Shown here piece by piece: positions 50,265 to 63,539 of a stretch of 64,000 nucleotides of DNA. Position 1 is the first letter of the stretch. Each line of letters opens with the position of its first letter. This DNA comes from Vitis vinifera (taxonomy: Eukaryota; Streptophyta; Magnoliopsida; Vitales; Vitaceae). The notes below the pieces were generated by a model. That model searched no databases and had not been told where the DNA came from. It was given only the letters and a program-made list of their open reading frames with translations. The DNA lies in NCBI RefSeq assembly GCF_030704535.1, contig NC_081820.1, forward strand, positions 26,021,001-26,085,000. The letters run 5' to 3'. The translations under genes and the position numbers were made by a program.

Positions 50265-52975
50265 ATGTTCCAACCGGATGAGGAGAAGACAACCTTCATT
50301 ACACCACATGGGTTGTATTGCTACAAAGTCATGTCGTTCAGGCTCAAGAATGTTGAGACTACTTATAAAAAATTAATGACGAAGACCTTCAAGCCCTTGA
50401 TAGGCCGAACTGTGGAAGTCTACATTGACAACATTGTTGTCAAAATCGAAACCCGAGCTGAAAATGTCTAGTACCTTGAAGAAACATTCCGCCTAATGCA
50501 GGCATACAACATGAAGCACAATCCAGCAAAGTGCGCTTTTGGCGTCAGTGCAGGAAAGTTTCTAGGGTTTATGGTGACCCAAAGAGGAATTGAAGTTAAT
50601 TTGGATCAAATAAAAGTTGTCCTTGAAACACCTGCCCCAAGTAGCAAAAAGGAGTTGCAACTCCTCACAGGTCGTTTAATAGTTTTAGGGCATTTCATAG
50701 CCCGCTTCACAAACAGGTTGAGACCTTTCTTCCTCATGCTTAGGAGAGCAAACACATTTTGCTAGATGGATGAATGCAGGCCGAAATTTTAACTAGTCAA
50801 GCGCTACCTCACTAAATCGCTCATTTTGAGCAATCCTAAGTCTGATGAACAACTCTACATGTATCTGACTGTATTTGACTGTGCAGTTAGTGTTATCCTG
50901 TTTCGGCACATACAAGACAAAGAACAAATGTCCGTCTACTATGTGAGCAAAGCAATGGTAGACACAAAGACTCAGTACTCTAGAATAAAGAAGACAACCC
51001 TAGCCTTGAAAAGCACCGCCCAAAAGCTTTGCTCGTACTTCCAAGCTCACCAAGTGACCATGCTCACAAATCAACCACTCTATAGTACCTTGCATAAACC
51101 AGATTTGTCTAGACGAATGTTGAAACAGTTCATCAAGTTGAGTGAATATGAAATCAAATACCACCCAAGGTTAGCACTAAAGGGACAAATTATGGTTGAT
51201 TTTATAGCTAAACTCCCTCAAAAACCAGCACATGCAGTTGAGTTCCTTGGAGAACAATGGTGGACACTTTATGTAGACAGAGCATCTAAAGTGTCTGGAT
51301 TCGAAGTAGGTTTGATCCTACAATCACCAACCGAAGAACTGTTAGAGAAAGCCATCTGTCTCAACTTTTCTATCTCCAACAATGAAGCAAAATATGAAGT
51401 CATCCTAGCTGGGCTAAACCTTGCCATAACATTGTTTGCAACAAAACTGGAAATCAAGAGCGACTTTTAGCTAATTGTTAGGCAAATTCAGAAAGAATAT
51501 GAAGCAAATGATGAACGCATGGCTCGCTACCTCACCATGGTGAAAGATCACTTGAAAAAGCTAGGCGAGCGGGTTATTAGACAGATACCCAGGAAGAAGA
51601 ACTTGAAGGCGGACACACTGGCTAGAATAGTTGGCACTCTCCTTGTAAGAAATGCAATAATGCCGCCTATTTATCTCCAAGCCACACCCTCAATCACACC
51701 AGAGCCAGTATGTAGTGACAATGAGGTGGACCCCGACTGGATGCACAACATCGTGAATAACTCAAGACGGGAGAATTACCAGAAAACGGGAAGCATGCGC
51801 ATAGACTCCGTGTATAGGCAACATGCTTCACTTTGATCAATGACCACCTTTATAGACAGTCATTTGGAGGTTCGTACCTAAGATGCTTTAGCAATCTAGA
51901 AGCCAAGTATGTCTTGGCCGAATTCCATGAAAGTGTGTGTGGCAATCATCCAAGCAGGTGAACCCTAGTGCATCGCGCTCACATACAAGGACACTATTGG
52001 CCCACCATGAAGCAAGATGTTGAAAAACTATGTTAAGATATGTGATCGGTGTCAAAGATATGTTCCCAGTCCCCGTGTACCTTCTGAAACTCTCAACCCG
52101 GTCACAAGTCCTTGGTCGTTTGCACAGTGGGGGATGGACATAGTTGGCCCCTTACCCATTGCAGCAGTGCAAAATAAATTTATGCTTGTAGCAACCAATT
52201 ATTTCAGCAAATGGGTGAAAGTAGAAGCATACGCCAACATCAAAGACATAGGACATCTCCAAGTTTGTCTAGAAAAACATCGTGTGTTGGTTTGGAGTCC
52301 CACGAGCGATTGTGGCAGACAATGAGCCACAATTTGATAGTATCATCTTCCGAACATTCTGCTCAGAGTTAAACATTAAGAACCTATATTCAATGCCTCG
52401 CTATCCTCAAAGCAACGAGTAAGTAGAGATAACAAACAAAACCTTATTGATTACACTAAAGAAAATGTTGGAATGAACCAAAAGGAAATGGGTAGACGAA
52501 CTGTCCGAAGTCTTATGGGCTTACCGAACAACATCTAGATAGCCAATAGGAGCTTCTCCTTTCGCCCTTACTTATAGAATGAAGGTCGTTATCCCAATCG
52601 AAATAGGCATGCCTACCATCAAAACGATCGTACAAGGTCAAAGAGACAACGATGAGGAACTTGTAAGACATTTGGATTGGGTAGATGAAATACGAGGAAA
52701 CACGACTATCCAGATGGCTTCCTACCATTTTAAAACAATCGCTTATTACAACAAAAATGTGTAACCATGATTTTTCTGGATAGGAACCCTAGTCCTTGAA
52801 GAGTCTTTGAAAACACAACTGAATTAGGAACTGGAAAGCTTCAGGCTAATTGGGAAGGGTCATATGTTGTGACTAAGGTTGGAGACTCAAGGGCATACCA
52901 TTTTCAAACACTGGACGACGTATCCTTGCTCCGCCATTGGAATGTATCCAATCTAAAGCAGTATTATCAATAAAG
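50265..52975 (+). pseudogene. pol of the Tat element: RT, two RNase H, integrase, with stops
   Basis: Reverse transcriptase at about 50265-50770 (KTTFITPHGLYCYKVMSF, YIDNIVVK in place of the usual YxDD, so a catalytic Asp is lost). RNase H at about 50826-51200 (DKEQMSVYYVSKAM). A second, Tat-type RNase H at about 51250-51640 (NNEAKYEVILAGL, ARYLTMVKDHL). Integrase from about 52000 (CDRCQRYV, GMDIVGPLPIA) to its C-terminal part near 52840-52975. The frame is unbroken from 50265 to about 52320 except for stops (TAG 50469, TAG 50763, TAG 51468, TGA 51834 and others). After 52320 it becomes patchier. Confidence 0.85.
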
Positions 52976-53227
52976 TGTGTTTGTGGAAATAATATGTGAG
53001 AAACAAACGAATAAAATAAACATGTTCAAATATATAGAATATACAAATTTTTTCATCTAGGCCACATCTGGCCAAAATAGGTAAATACAAGATCAAACAC
53101 ACCCGCTAAAGGGACCGACTCCAAAAGCATCTCATTCACCTCGGGTAAGGCCGCCTACAACTTCCTCCTCTTTGTTCGACGGAAAGCTAGGAGTGTCTTA
53201 GGATACGTCATGTTTCTTCATACAACA

Positions 53228-55440
53228 TCAGTAGCTATAGAAGAACATGTTGTCCACTTGTTTCTGGTACTCAGTCTCCAACTCTTCCTTCTGAATGGCA
53301 AACCCCGCCCGAAGCTCCTGCCTCAACCTTCTAGCCTCCTCATCGGTTTTATTATTACCAGCCATTATCGCCTCCTTCTCCTCAGCTAGCCAGCGAACCT
53401 CAGCTTGAGCCGCTTCCTTCTCCTCCTCCGTCATCCTCAACAAACCGACCCCTTCCTCGACAAGCTTTCGAGTAGCAACAACATCACTCTTTATAGTCTC
53501 CAACCTAGTGCGGAAGTCCTCACTGTCGTCCATGTTATGGGCAATCTATGCCATCATGGTCTTGCCCGCCTCCAGCTGGTAGAAGAGCTGAGCACACTGT
53601 CGTATAAGGTTTTGGATACCGGCTATCACCTGAGGAGACAGTAAAGAAGTTGTTAAGAAACCAAATACTAAGGCCAAATAAACAGAAAGGAGAAACAACT
53701 TACCACTTCCATCGTCTCGAAAGTCATGTAGTCCTGCATAAACATGATGCGAGAGATGACAGTGTCCAGAGTGCCATACGAGAGTCGTGTTGTGAATGAT
53801 CGATCGAGATGATTCTCTATTTTAACCGAGCTCCACTGAGTGGCCGAAAAGAACACTCCCATGTTTTGTACTGTCTCTCTCTTAGTGAATGATGGAATCT
53901 GCCTCAACAGCTTAGCTACCTCCTCCCAACTGGAGACGTAAGATGGCTTTGGACATGAAGCCATGCAATCAAATGACTCATCGCTAAAATGGTCCAGATC
54001 AATGGAAGGCCTTTTTGGCTCATGATAAGCAATGTATTCAGTGGAAGGAAACTTCTCGTTCGGTTCAAGAATGATCTCTGCAACAGTAGCCGAATGCACT
54101 GGCACTGGTGTAGAAATCGAAACAGGTTTCGAGCAGGCAGGCTTCGAATAAGCTCTCTTTGAGAAAGTAGGGTTAACCGTGATGGATTCAGATAGGCACT
54201 TGCGCTAGCTCTCCCAAAATCCAGCCCTCAAGTTTGTAGTCATGTCTCTGTCTTCTTTCTCTTTACAAACAATGGGGGGCACCCTCCAGTCAACCCCTGT
54301 CTCTGGCTCATTACTAGCAGTTGAAGAAGATGAAAACGGAGAGAATGATGAAACTGATGGAGAAGGCAGAGGTGCATATGGCAGAGTCCTTGCCCTCGGG
54401 ATGGACTGAATAGCAAGTCCTTTCCTTTTTTTAGTTGGAGGCCAAACGGTGGGGCTAGAGGCTGGATGACTTGTAGCCGAAGTTTGCCTTAGCATCCCTT
54501 CCTAATGATTCTTCTCCCGCTTCTCTAGGTGGGCTTGGTGTGCCTCTGAGTCCGCCAAGCGGGCAACCGCGTAAAAAGACAAGTTCTTCAGCACGAAGTG
54601 CTTACCGGGCACTAGAAACGAGGGAGCCACGCGAGAGAAGACGGGCATAATAAATGACTTAGGCTCATTGATCAATGCCAATAGATTCTTGTCTAACAAA
54701 AAAACCTTATGGTTCCGTTCAAACACTTCTATCTCAAATAGCTTGTTAAGCAGGGCGAAAAAAGCTTTTTCCACTCATTCTATAGGATAACCCCGCCTGT
54801 CCTTACCTACACCACAAATAGAAGAATCAACAGTGAGTTCACAACGATGAAAAAATAATTACAAAGTACGAACAAAAGTTACAAACATGTATCATACTCG
54901 AAATCTGCAACAAGCGTTGTGGAGTAAAGACTCTGTCTGGCCCCGCAAATGGTCCACTCCAGGGACCAAAGATAAGGACATGCCCCTTTGCTCTACCTTT
55001 GCCCCAATCTAGAAGCCCAGTCACCAGCTGGAGAAAAGGAATATGGGCAGCCAAGCTGAACCGTTCCTTCTAACTCATTTTTATTGTGTAGACGAACAAG
55101 ACTTACAATAGGGAAAAATCCAGCTGGAAGAGCATGTCCAGAACACTGCATCCCATCAACACTAGAACAACATTTGGATGGAAGAAGCCCGAAGGGATCT
55201 GTGTGAAGTGAATGAACTACTTAAAGAGAGAAAGGAGGGGCAGACAGAGCCTCGTAGCAAATTGTTCTTTGCTGAAGTACGTTACGTTGTGGGGCTGTTT
55301 TTCGGATGATAGAGTCTCGCCATCTACTAGATGGATAGAAATTTTGTCTGGGATATGGAAGGGTGCCTGGAACTCCTGTTCGGATAGAAGATCAATTGGA
55401 CGCTCCAATCTAAGGCGCATGACTCTAGTGTCCTTTTGAC
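53228..55440 (-). pseudogene. antisense spliced ORF in the 3' part of the Tat element
   Basis: Four coding stretches lie on the strand opposite to pol: about 55440-55107, 55066-54898, 54806-53704 and 53629-53228. Borders look like introns: donor GTAAGT at 55106, donor GTATGA at 54897 with an acceptor ...GTGTAG before 54806, and donor GTAAGT at 53703 with acceptor CTCCTCAG before 53629. The last pair keeps the frame (phase 0 on both sides). The final stretch is rich in Glu/Lys heptads (coiled coil likely); a middle part has a basic PPTKKRKG segment that could be a nuclear signal. Stops at 54504-54502, 54207-54205 and elsewhere break it. Antisense ORFs of unknown function are known in Tat elements such as Retand. 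Confidence 0.6.
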
Positions 55441-56361
55441 CATTTTTTTAAGGCCTACTACTTTTGTTAGTGGAAGCAACACCTCTTCTTGCTAACATGT
55501 TGAATAGTTCTAGGCTGTGTGGAAACCTGCGCGAGACAATGCAATTATTAGAATCAATCACCCAGCCTATCCTCCGTTCAGCGGTGCCTCAACTGTACAA
55601 CAAGAAATCTAGATGGACTAAAAGTCTGAGTCTAAAAGGACCATCTAATAAGACTTGCAAAGCAAGCCTCTTGACAGATAATCGAAAGGAGAATCGCCTC
55701 CATCGTGCTAACACAACGGTGGCAGGACGAAACGCCTGAACTGACCCTTGAAGGTACTGACAATGAGGAAGCAAAAAGGGAAATTTGAAAAACCTTAGAT
55801 CCGACGATCGATACAATCATCTTCTCCAAAGTGAAAACACAAGAAAACCCTAGAATCTAAATGCCAAGAAATCCATTTTCCATCTAAACTCAACAATCGT
55901 TGGTGTGGTCCCAAAATGAACACTAAATAGAAAAAATGGTGAATGGCGGGAAGCTTATTGGAGCTAAAGGTGAGTGCTCTCTGGCAAGAGGAAATTCGCT
56001 TGAAATAGGCTTAAGAATGGCGGTGAGAAAGACGGAGAACGACCGACCACAAGCGCAACGACGACGAAGTTGCATGAGCGGGAAAGAGAAAGCTCTAAAG
56101 CAAGAAAAACCAAAAAATAACATAAGGGGTGTGGGGGCCCTCTATTTAGAGGGACCCAAAACCTAAAAGACAAGCCACCTGGAAACACATCCCAAAGAGG
56201 CTCGCCGTTTGACAGTCAGCCTAGATGAATGCGACCCATCATTGCCATTTCAAGTGACATGTGTTCCAAGGCACCCAAGCAACTTGAGGAGACAGATAAC
56301 CCATTCTACCTCTACTCGTCGGCTACTCGTTCGAACATAGGTAGACGGGTTAAGGGGGCAT
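55441..56361. other. non-coding 3' part of the Tat element, ending in the polypurine tract
   Basis: GC content is higher than in the surroundings and there are several short overlapping frames, none recognised. TTAAGGGGGCAT just before 56362 is the likely polypurine tract. Confidence 0.5.
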
Positions 56362-56860
56362 TGTGGGGAGATCATCTCCACGTGTCCCTTTCAAGCTCAA
56401 GACCCCTTGGCTGTCTAGGGCAATTATGTTACCCATCTGGGATCATTCTTTCTAGGCTAAGATGAGTGTCATTTGGCACTAGAAGTGAGAGGGTTCCCTT
56501 CTTCCACATGGCCTGACAGAATCAACAGTCTGGACTCCTAAATGGGAAAGACTGTCCAATTGAGTTTTTAAGACCTTTGACATGCGTGATCTATCATGCT
56601 TGACATCCGAGCGATCGAAGAGACTCCATTTAGCCCACAAGTCCATGTCAATTAATTGTTGCACATAATCCCAGACGTTGACAAACTAAATGGACAGACA
56701 GTTGCACAATTTGAGATCTTGGCATGTCAACAAATGGCACCTGCCAATTGCCCTTAACTAAGATGATTGCCTAGTTGCCTTGGGGACAATCATCATTACA
56801 AAAAGGGTCAAAGTGCATAGTCAACACTATAATGACAGTGTCCTTAGCTCTATATAAACT
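56362..56860 (+). repeat. 3' LTR of the Tat element, truncated
   Basis: Starts TGTGGGGAGATC and follows the 5' LTR up to CTATATAAAC, where similarity ends. About 260 bp of the LTR end is missing, so no target duplication can be found. Confidence 0.8.
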
Positions 56861-58436
56861 TTTGAGGCTTCATATTTATTAAATTTGAAATGTTGTTGGC
56901 ACATCAATTTTTGTTTTTCTTGCATCAAAGTAAGTCTTCAACTAAAGAACAGTTTGTAGACGAATCTCGAAGACTCCATTCTTTAAAGAGAATAAGCTCT
57001 AGAGTTGATAAGTAGGAGTTAAAAAAAAATATATATGGAAGAGTGCAGACTCTAAATCGATAAGCAACTATAAGGCAACCTACTAATTAAATAACCTATT
57101 GTGAGGTGTTTTGCATTCCTAAAGTAAGCTTTAATACTGACAATGACAAAGGATGAAGCTTTGGAGAAAGAGTTGAGAACAAAAGGAAAATCTGTTTGGC
57201 TTGCCATCTTGAGCTTTATCTCATAGGAGGAAGGAAGCAAAACATGGAGAAGTTTTTAGAGGCTTGCTCTCATCCGAACTACTGCTTTGTTACTTGTGAA
57301 GAACTTGTGATAGAAACGAGTATTAGGCCTCAAAACCTATGGAGTTAGGGATTGATATGAGAATTTTGGGGTTTGTTTGACAACTTTTTTAAAGCAAGTT
57401 TTCAAAAATCAGTTTTTGGAAACAATTTGAAAAATAGTGCATTGTGGTTTGAAAGAATAAAACTATATCTAGAAACACAATTATGAAAGACAGTTTTATT
57501 GATTATTCTTTATAAAGGCACTTCACTATGCATAATGTAATGTGTATATATATATATATATTAAAATTATAAAAAGTCATCATGTATTAGAGTGTTTTTA
57601 TTTTAAAATTCGACAAATTTTTTAAGTTGAAAAACTATTTCTTATAAAGAACAAAAAACTATTTTTTTAAAATAATTTTCAAACAAACTCTTGCTATTTT
57701 GATTAAAAGTATTTCTTTCCTCACTTAAAACCACTTTGATTAATCCTTTGAAGGTTACGATTTGTTAAAACTACAAAAAGACTTTTTTACGTACCTTGTT
57801 TCTCATAAACATTTAGTGGAAATATATAGTTACACTGTCAAATGGTGTAGATCTTGTGTTCTTATGCACATGTTTACTTGCTTATTTTTTTTAAATTTAA
57901 TTTTTTTTAATGGTCCCCCAACAAAAATCACACCTCAATAATTCCAAATTAGATTGTGTTTTTGTAATCGGCTACTGTGGTCATAGATCATATAGTACAT
58001 TTATCATGTTGATTCATACAAAATATATTGTTATCATTGTATTGCCCAATCACTTTAACATCATGTTCTTGTGTGTTAATTGTTTTTTTTTTTATTGAAA
58101 ATAAAAAAAGAAAAGAAATTGAATTTTTTTAGATAATGCCCTACAAGCATCATAACTCGATAATTCCAAGGAGTTTATACAAGGTCTTTTGTTAATTTCT
58201 ACTCATTGAATATGACTCTTCAAGTAATGGCATCAACTTTTTAGCACTAAATGTATTTCACGAGACAAGTCATTCATTATTATTATTATTATTATTATTT
58301 TGTTTTTGTCATGCTTAACTAGCATTAAACAAGTCTTATCCCGATGTGATATATTTTTAAATAATAAAATAATGGATGTCTTGACATTTGGTATAAAAAA
58401 ATAAAATCTATCTTATATTTAACATTATTTAGAGAC
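56861..58436. repeat. non-coding block, diverged copy of 45400-46400
   Basis: Starts TTTTGAGGCTTCATATTTATT, compare GCTTTTGAGGCTCCACCTTT at 45405, and runs parallel for about 900 bp. Contains TA repeats at 57544-57561 and ATT repeats at 58275-58300. No gene. Confidence 0.6.
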
Positions 58437-59662
58437 TGATAAAATAAAGGCTATGAATAATTAAGGAAAATATCCAAAAGGGGGGGGGGGGGGTGAATTG
58501 GGTTTTTCAAAATCTTTTTCCACACAATAATATATGCACAAAATAAATAAAGGAAAGAGATAAAGTTAGAGAATTCAAACTCGGGTTTATAGTGGTTCGG
58601 CACTTCCTTGCCTATGTCCACTCTCCTCAATTTCCTAACTGTGTGAGGGTTCCACTAATCTTGAAGCTTCAATCAAGCTTTCAATCTTCTTACACTTGGA
58701 TTCCGGCTCCAATAGGCTCTTACACAATCTCTTCAAGATTTGAACCACTTGAAGGTTTTCACACTCAGTTTACACAAAGATGAAACTCTCAACCTAGCTT
58801 AAGGATGGCTCAAGTACAAGAGAAAGCTAGGATGATTTACAAGAGTGCACTAAGAATATGCAAGTGATGGTTTTAATGCACTAAGAAAGAAATGAGAGTT
58901 TTTTTTTTATCAAGAACAGGTAGTTGGGCTTTGAATGCAATTGTTCTCTTGGCTATGAATGAAGTGGAGCTCTCAATTTATAGGTTTCTAAGCCTGGGAG
59001 TCAAAAACAGCAAAAAGGCAACCTCGTCCAGTCGAGCTAGGGGTCGATCAGTTCACTAGCCGTTGGAGCATTTAATGCATGACAGGTTACCGTTGCCTCA
59101 ACCGGACCTCGACCGGTAAAGGAATCATCTCGACCGGGAAGAGAAGGCTACTGGGAGAGAGAAAATGTTTTTAACCTCCCTCGACCGGTCCTCGACCGGA
59201 CGACCTCAGCCGGTCGACCGGTTCCTCAACCGGTTGACCGGTTGGCCTTAGCCTCGACCGGTTGAGCCTTTTGGCCCCAAAAACCTATCCTTTTTTTATT
59301 TCTTTCTTTTCCAATACTTAGGCAAGGTCTTTAGGTGAGTTAATATGCCACTTTTGAATCAATTTGCCTAAGGTATGTTTGATAAAACTCGGGTTTTAAA
59401 GAAAATCAAGTTTTAAAGAATAAACCGAGTTTTCTAAGATGTATGAAAAGGTATGAACATCCTAAGTGCACTCATGCTATCATCTTACATTCATTTCCTA
59501 TGATCTCAAGTCTTCCAAGCGTCTCGATCTTGTATCCATTTGGTCCTTTGATGAATTTTCGAGTTTATACCTGAGATTCTTAAACATTAAACCAATTAGT
59601 TACTTAACTATGGTTTGTTATCATCAAAACCCGATTAGGAGAACCCTTGGGCTAATAGAGAC
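58432..59662 (-). mobile_element. solo LTR of the Sirevirus family with target duplication
   Basis: LTR 58437-59657 (1221 bp) is a full-length relative of 25963-27133. It is flanked by GAGAC at 58432-58436 and 59658-59662. The outer end reads TA where CA is expected (GGGCTAATA), a single base change. No internal domain remains, so it arose by LTR-LTR recombination. Confidence 0.92.
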
Positions 59663-61235
59663 CTACCCATAATTTATTTTTAAAGTATAAATTTGATATT
59701 TTATCAATAATTAAAACAACTAAATTTTTATATAATTATATTGTTTTATTTCATGATACATATTAAGTTATAACATAAACTAAATATATAAAAGCAATTC
59801 ATATGGATGTGTTAGATATTATACTCAAAGCTAAAATTATATTATATTTAATAATATTACATATTTAAATTATTTTAATTTATATCATATGTATAAATAT
59901 ATTCTAATTCTTCTTCTAAATTAAAATTTTATTTTTTAATTAATTTTTTCTTGTTTCCTAGAATGACTAACTTATAAAAAAAAAATTAAAATCTTGAAAA
60001 TAATGAAAAAGTAAAAATAATTTATCATCCATTAGATATATTGCCTCACATCTTATCTTCATTTTATGTTATATCCAATAAATTAAACATAACTTCACGA
60101 GTATAATATGTATTTAAATAAAGTTAATAAGTGGTTGTTTCAACGAAACTTCCTAAAAGAGTTATCATGACTTGCTAGTAAATCCATGAAATTAACTAAA
60201 AGTGAAATAAATTATTTTCAAGTAACATGAGGTTGATTACTTTTTTAAAAGTCATGCATGTGAATCAAGATATAGACAGGAATTAAATACATAAAAGCAA
60301 TTGAAAGTCGAGGAAAAAAATTATTCAAAAAAAAATAAAAAAATAAAAAAATGTACAAATATTTTTAAACACTACAATATCAAAAAATTTATACATACAA
60401 AAAAAATAATATCAAATATGTCGTCTATTTTTTTAGTCAAATTAAACACTAGTATTAGTGATATGTTTTTTTTTATTAAGATATTAATTAAGTAGCATGC
60501 TTCATAAATGACACGTCACACTCGCTAATTTATTTTATTATTTTAAATTTTTTATATTATATCTTTCACACGTCACGCTCCAATGCACTGCATTTCATTA
60601 TCTTAGTGTTTGTGATTTTCATACATGGAGTAATCCCACATAAATCTTGGAATCAGATGAATGTCTGGCATGCCACCCTTGTGCCGTCCGTTTCATTATT
60701 TTAATATTAATATATATAAATAATACTATATACATATATTTAATATTCATCAATTCTTATTGCTGGGTAAACATGTTTTATTTTTATGTTGTATTATTTA
60801 GACCTTTGGGAATATGCATGAGAAAATTTTGTTAATTTATTATTTTTAAACTTTTTTATTTTCCTTTTTTCTTCTTTTATTATTTATTTTCTTTTTATTA
60901 ACTTTCCATTCGGTTTCTTTTTATTTTTAATTGAAACATAAAAATACCAAAATGTAAATAATAATAATAACAAAAAAAAAGCATTAAATCCCTTTGATAG
61001 CTTTCATTTCTTTTATTTTTTATTTTTTAATGTTATTATCATTGACTTGCTTTTTTTTTTTCCTTTTTTGTTCTTTTGTTTTTTGGTTTTAGTATTTGGC
61101 TTTATTATAAATCATATTTAAAAAAAAACAATAATCTTTAATATGTTTTAATTTAATTTTAAATTGTGTTTATAATATTTTGTTGGAACGCTTTGTACCA
61201 TAAATAATAAACTTATAGTTAGTATAAAACATAAT
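59663..61235. other. very AT-rich non-coding DNA
   Basis: No gene or clear element. Many A/T runs. Confidence 0.45.
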
Positions 61236-61239
61236 AAAT

Positions 61240-62800
61240 TAGCTCAAAGGTTCAAATACGAATCTTAAAATAACTACTTTCAAGAAAATTACTTTTATGA
61301 TTTTCTTAAATGTGAATACAATTTTAGAGGATGAACTTTTTTCCATTGCAATTATTTTCTTTTCTAAAAAGCAACTGCTTTCATGATTTTCTTGGAACTT
61401 TTCTTCATTCCAACTTCCATCTAAAAAAATATACATGTGTGGAAGTATTCTTTTCTAAAGTCAACAACATGAACCAAGTGATTTTTTCTTTGGTAGTGGG
61501 GTTAGGTGACATGGGTTTATATATAGGAAATGATTTGTCTTCTAGGCTAATGCATCAATAATATTAGTCAAATTAAACATGACATAAGAAATAATTTATT
61601 TTTGTTATTCAACAAAAATAAGTAGATAAATAAACATGTCACATGTTGCTATCATTTTTTTTTTATCATATAGAAAAAGGAAATAGTTTGTTATCTCTTC
61701 CCATCATGAAAGTGTTATTTTTCCAAGTCAACGTAAACTATATGATTTGTTAATTTCATATGGACGTAAATAACATGATATTTCATTGATTGGGAGTGGG
61801 GTTGCACAATATAATATCATTTTATCTTGTCAACTATGAATATTACAATTATTTTTTGGGTTGGCCGATTTCCAATGCAATTACTTTCTTGTTAGAAAAC
61901 AAACTACTTTTCATATTGTTTTCCTTTTGGAATTTACTTCATTTTTTTAAATAAGAATTTATTTAACACATCGCAAGATGTATGACACCTCATCAACTCC
62001 TTATAAAATATCTTTATTGAGTAGAAAATGAACGGGCTCTTTTCTTAAGTTAAGGTTGGCTTGAACCACACGGTTTGTTAGTTGGGATTTAGGTTTTTCT
62101 CAAATATCACTTAGTTGTTCTAACTTCCATCATCTAAAAAATATATATAACATGGGAATTGTTCTTTCCAAAGTCAAAACTTTGAACTAGATGGTGTTTT
62201 TCATGGGTAGTGGGGTTAGGTGACATGGTTTTTTTATAGTGAGGTTAGTGGACACAATATTTTATCTTCTAAAAACAAGCAATATGTTTCAACTTTATAA
62301 TTAATTTCCTTTCCTTATACCAAACATCGACTTAATAATTGAATATAAGAAATATGTTCAATTCCATGTTATCAACAAGCATTTTTTGACCACTAAATAA
62401 TTTAAAATCTAGAGCTATCTAAGGTGATATAGACTTGTTTATTTTCTTCTAGAAATTAAGCAACAGATTTTCATAATTTACCTTTGGAATGGTGTCATAG
62501 TTTTTCTAGGCAATTACATCTATGTTAGTCAAGAAAAAGACATAAGAAATAATTTATTTTTATCATTATACAAAACAAAAAAGTTAAAAGTAATTAACAT
62601 ATCACATGGAAATGATTTGTTATCATGAAAGTGATTTTTTTCTAACTCAAGGGCCCTAAACCATATGTTTTGTTAACATGGTGTTTGTTAATTAATGGAA
62701 CTAGGGTTAGATAACATAATATTTTATCTTCTAAAATATGTGTACAATTTTTTTGAGATGGGCTAATTTCCTATACAATTATTTTCTTGCTAGTAAACAA
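61240..62800. repeat. degenerate direct repeat, about 700-900 bp period
   Basis: GGTAGTGGGGTTAGGTGACATGG occurs near 61493 and 62206. GACATAAGAAATAATTTATTTTT occurs near 61580 and 62540. Words like CAATTATTTTCTT and CTTCCATC..CTAAAAAA also recur. It is a diverged tandem duplication with no coding content. Confidence 0.6.
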
Positions 62801-62969
62801 ATCACTATGATCGGAACCAACAATTGCTCTTCCCCCGGTGAAGAGCAAACTATATTTTTCCTAAAAGCGACATTTTCAACAAGCAGCCACAAAAACAAAA
62901 AAATAAAAATAAATAAATAAAAAACATAAGAAAACAGAAAAAAGCAACAACAACAATAAATCAAAAAAG

Positions 62970-63166
62970 GTTCCCCTTTCCTGAAAGGAGTCCATTTGCC
63001 CAACTCTACTCTGTTGAGGCCCTATTCCAATTGGGCCAAGGAAGCCTAGCCATCAACAAAAACCTATCTGGGCTTGCCCTCAATTAATATTAAATCAAGT
63101 TATCTGGACCTAATAGAAGAGCCCAAATGGGTCTTTATTTGTGATACCATGAGGAATTATGCCATA
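62970..63166. repeat. direct repeat copy 1
   Basis: Shares GAAAGGAGTCCATTT, AATTGGGCCAA and AGAGCCCAAATGGGTCTTTA, then TTTGTGATACCATGAG, with 63540-63716. A shorter related piece is at 14500-14570. Confidence 0.75.
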
Positions 63167-63539
63167 GATTCTGGTATCCGGACTCTTCTTCCTTGGTAAG
63201 ACATTGAATTTCCTCATTAAGTGGTGATGAACAAAAGGAAACAACTTAAGGTGGAAAATGTAAAAGACAAGCCTTTCAAGATCATCTGGTCGGTTAACAA
63301 ATAAAAAGGAAAACTGTAAAACTCAGCAAAATGGTACCACAAATGGAGCAATTGAAGTTCTCCTGCTGATTTTTCTATAACTGTCCTTGACAGTGGCTGT
63401 TGTTGCAGCAGCAAAGACTTTGTTCAGGATTCAATGTGGAGTTCATTCAAGCTCAAAATAATCTAACACCGATAAGTAACTCTTACTCAAAACAGCAACA
63501 AAATTGTTCCATTCCTTCTAGCTTTCTTACTTTTAGGTT

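Larger units (their letters stand above)
48451..56860 (+). mobile_element. Ty3/gypsy retrotransposon of the Tat lineage, decayed
   Basis: 5' LTR 48451-49207, primer-binding site from 49209, gag remnants at about 49800-50230, pol 50265-52975 with two RNase H regions, a 3' part with an antisense ORF (about 55440-53228), polypurine tract before 56362 and a truncated 3' LTR to 56860. A second RNase H-like domain between RT/RNase H and integrase, and long extra 3' DNA with an antisense ORF, are Tat-group traits. LTR divergence and many stops show an old, inactive copy. Confidence 0.85.
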
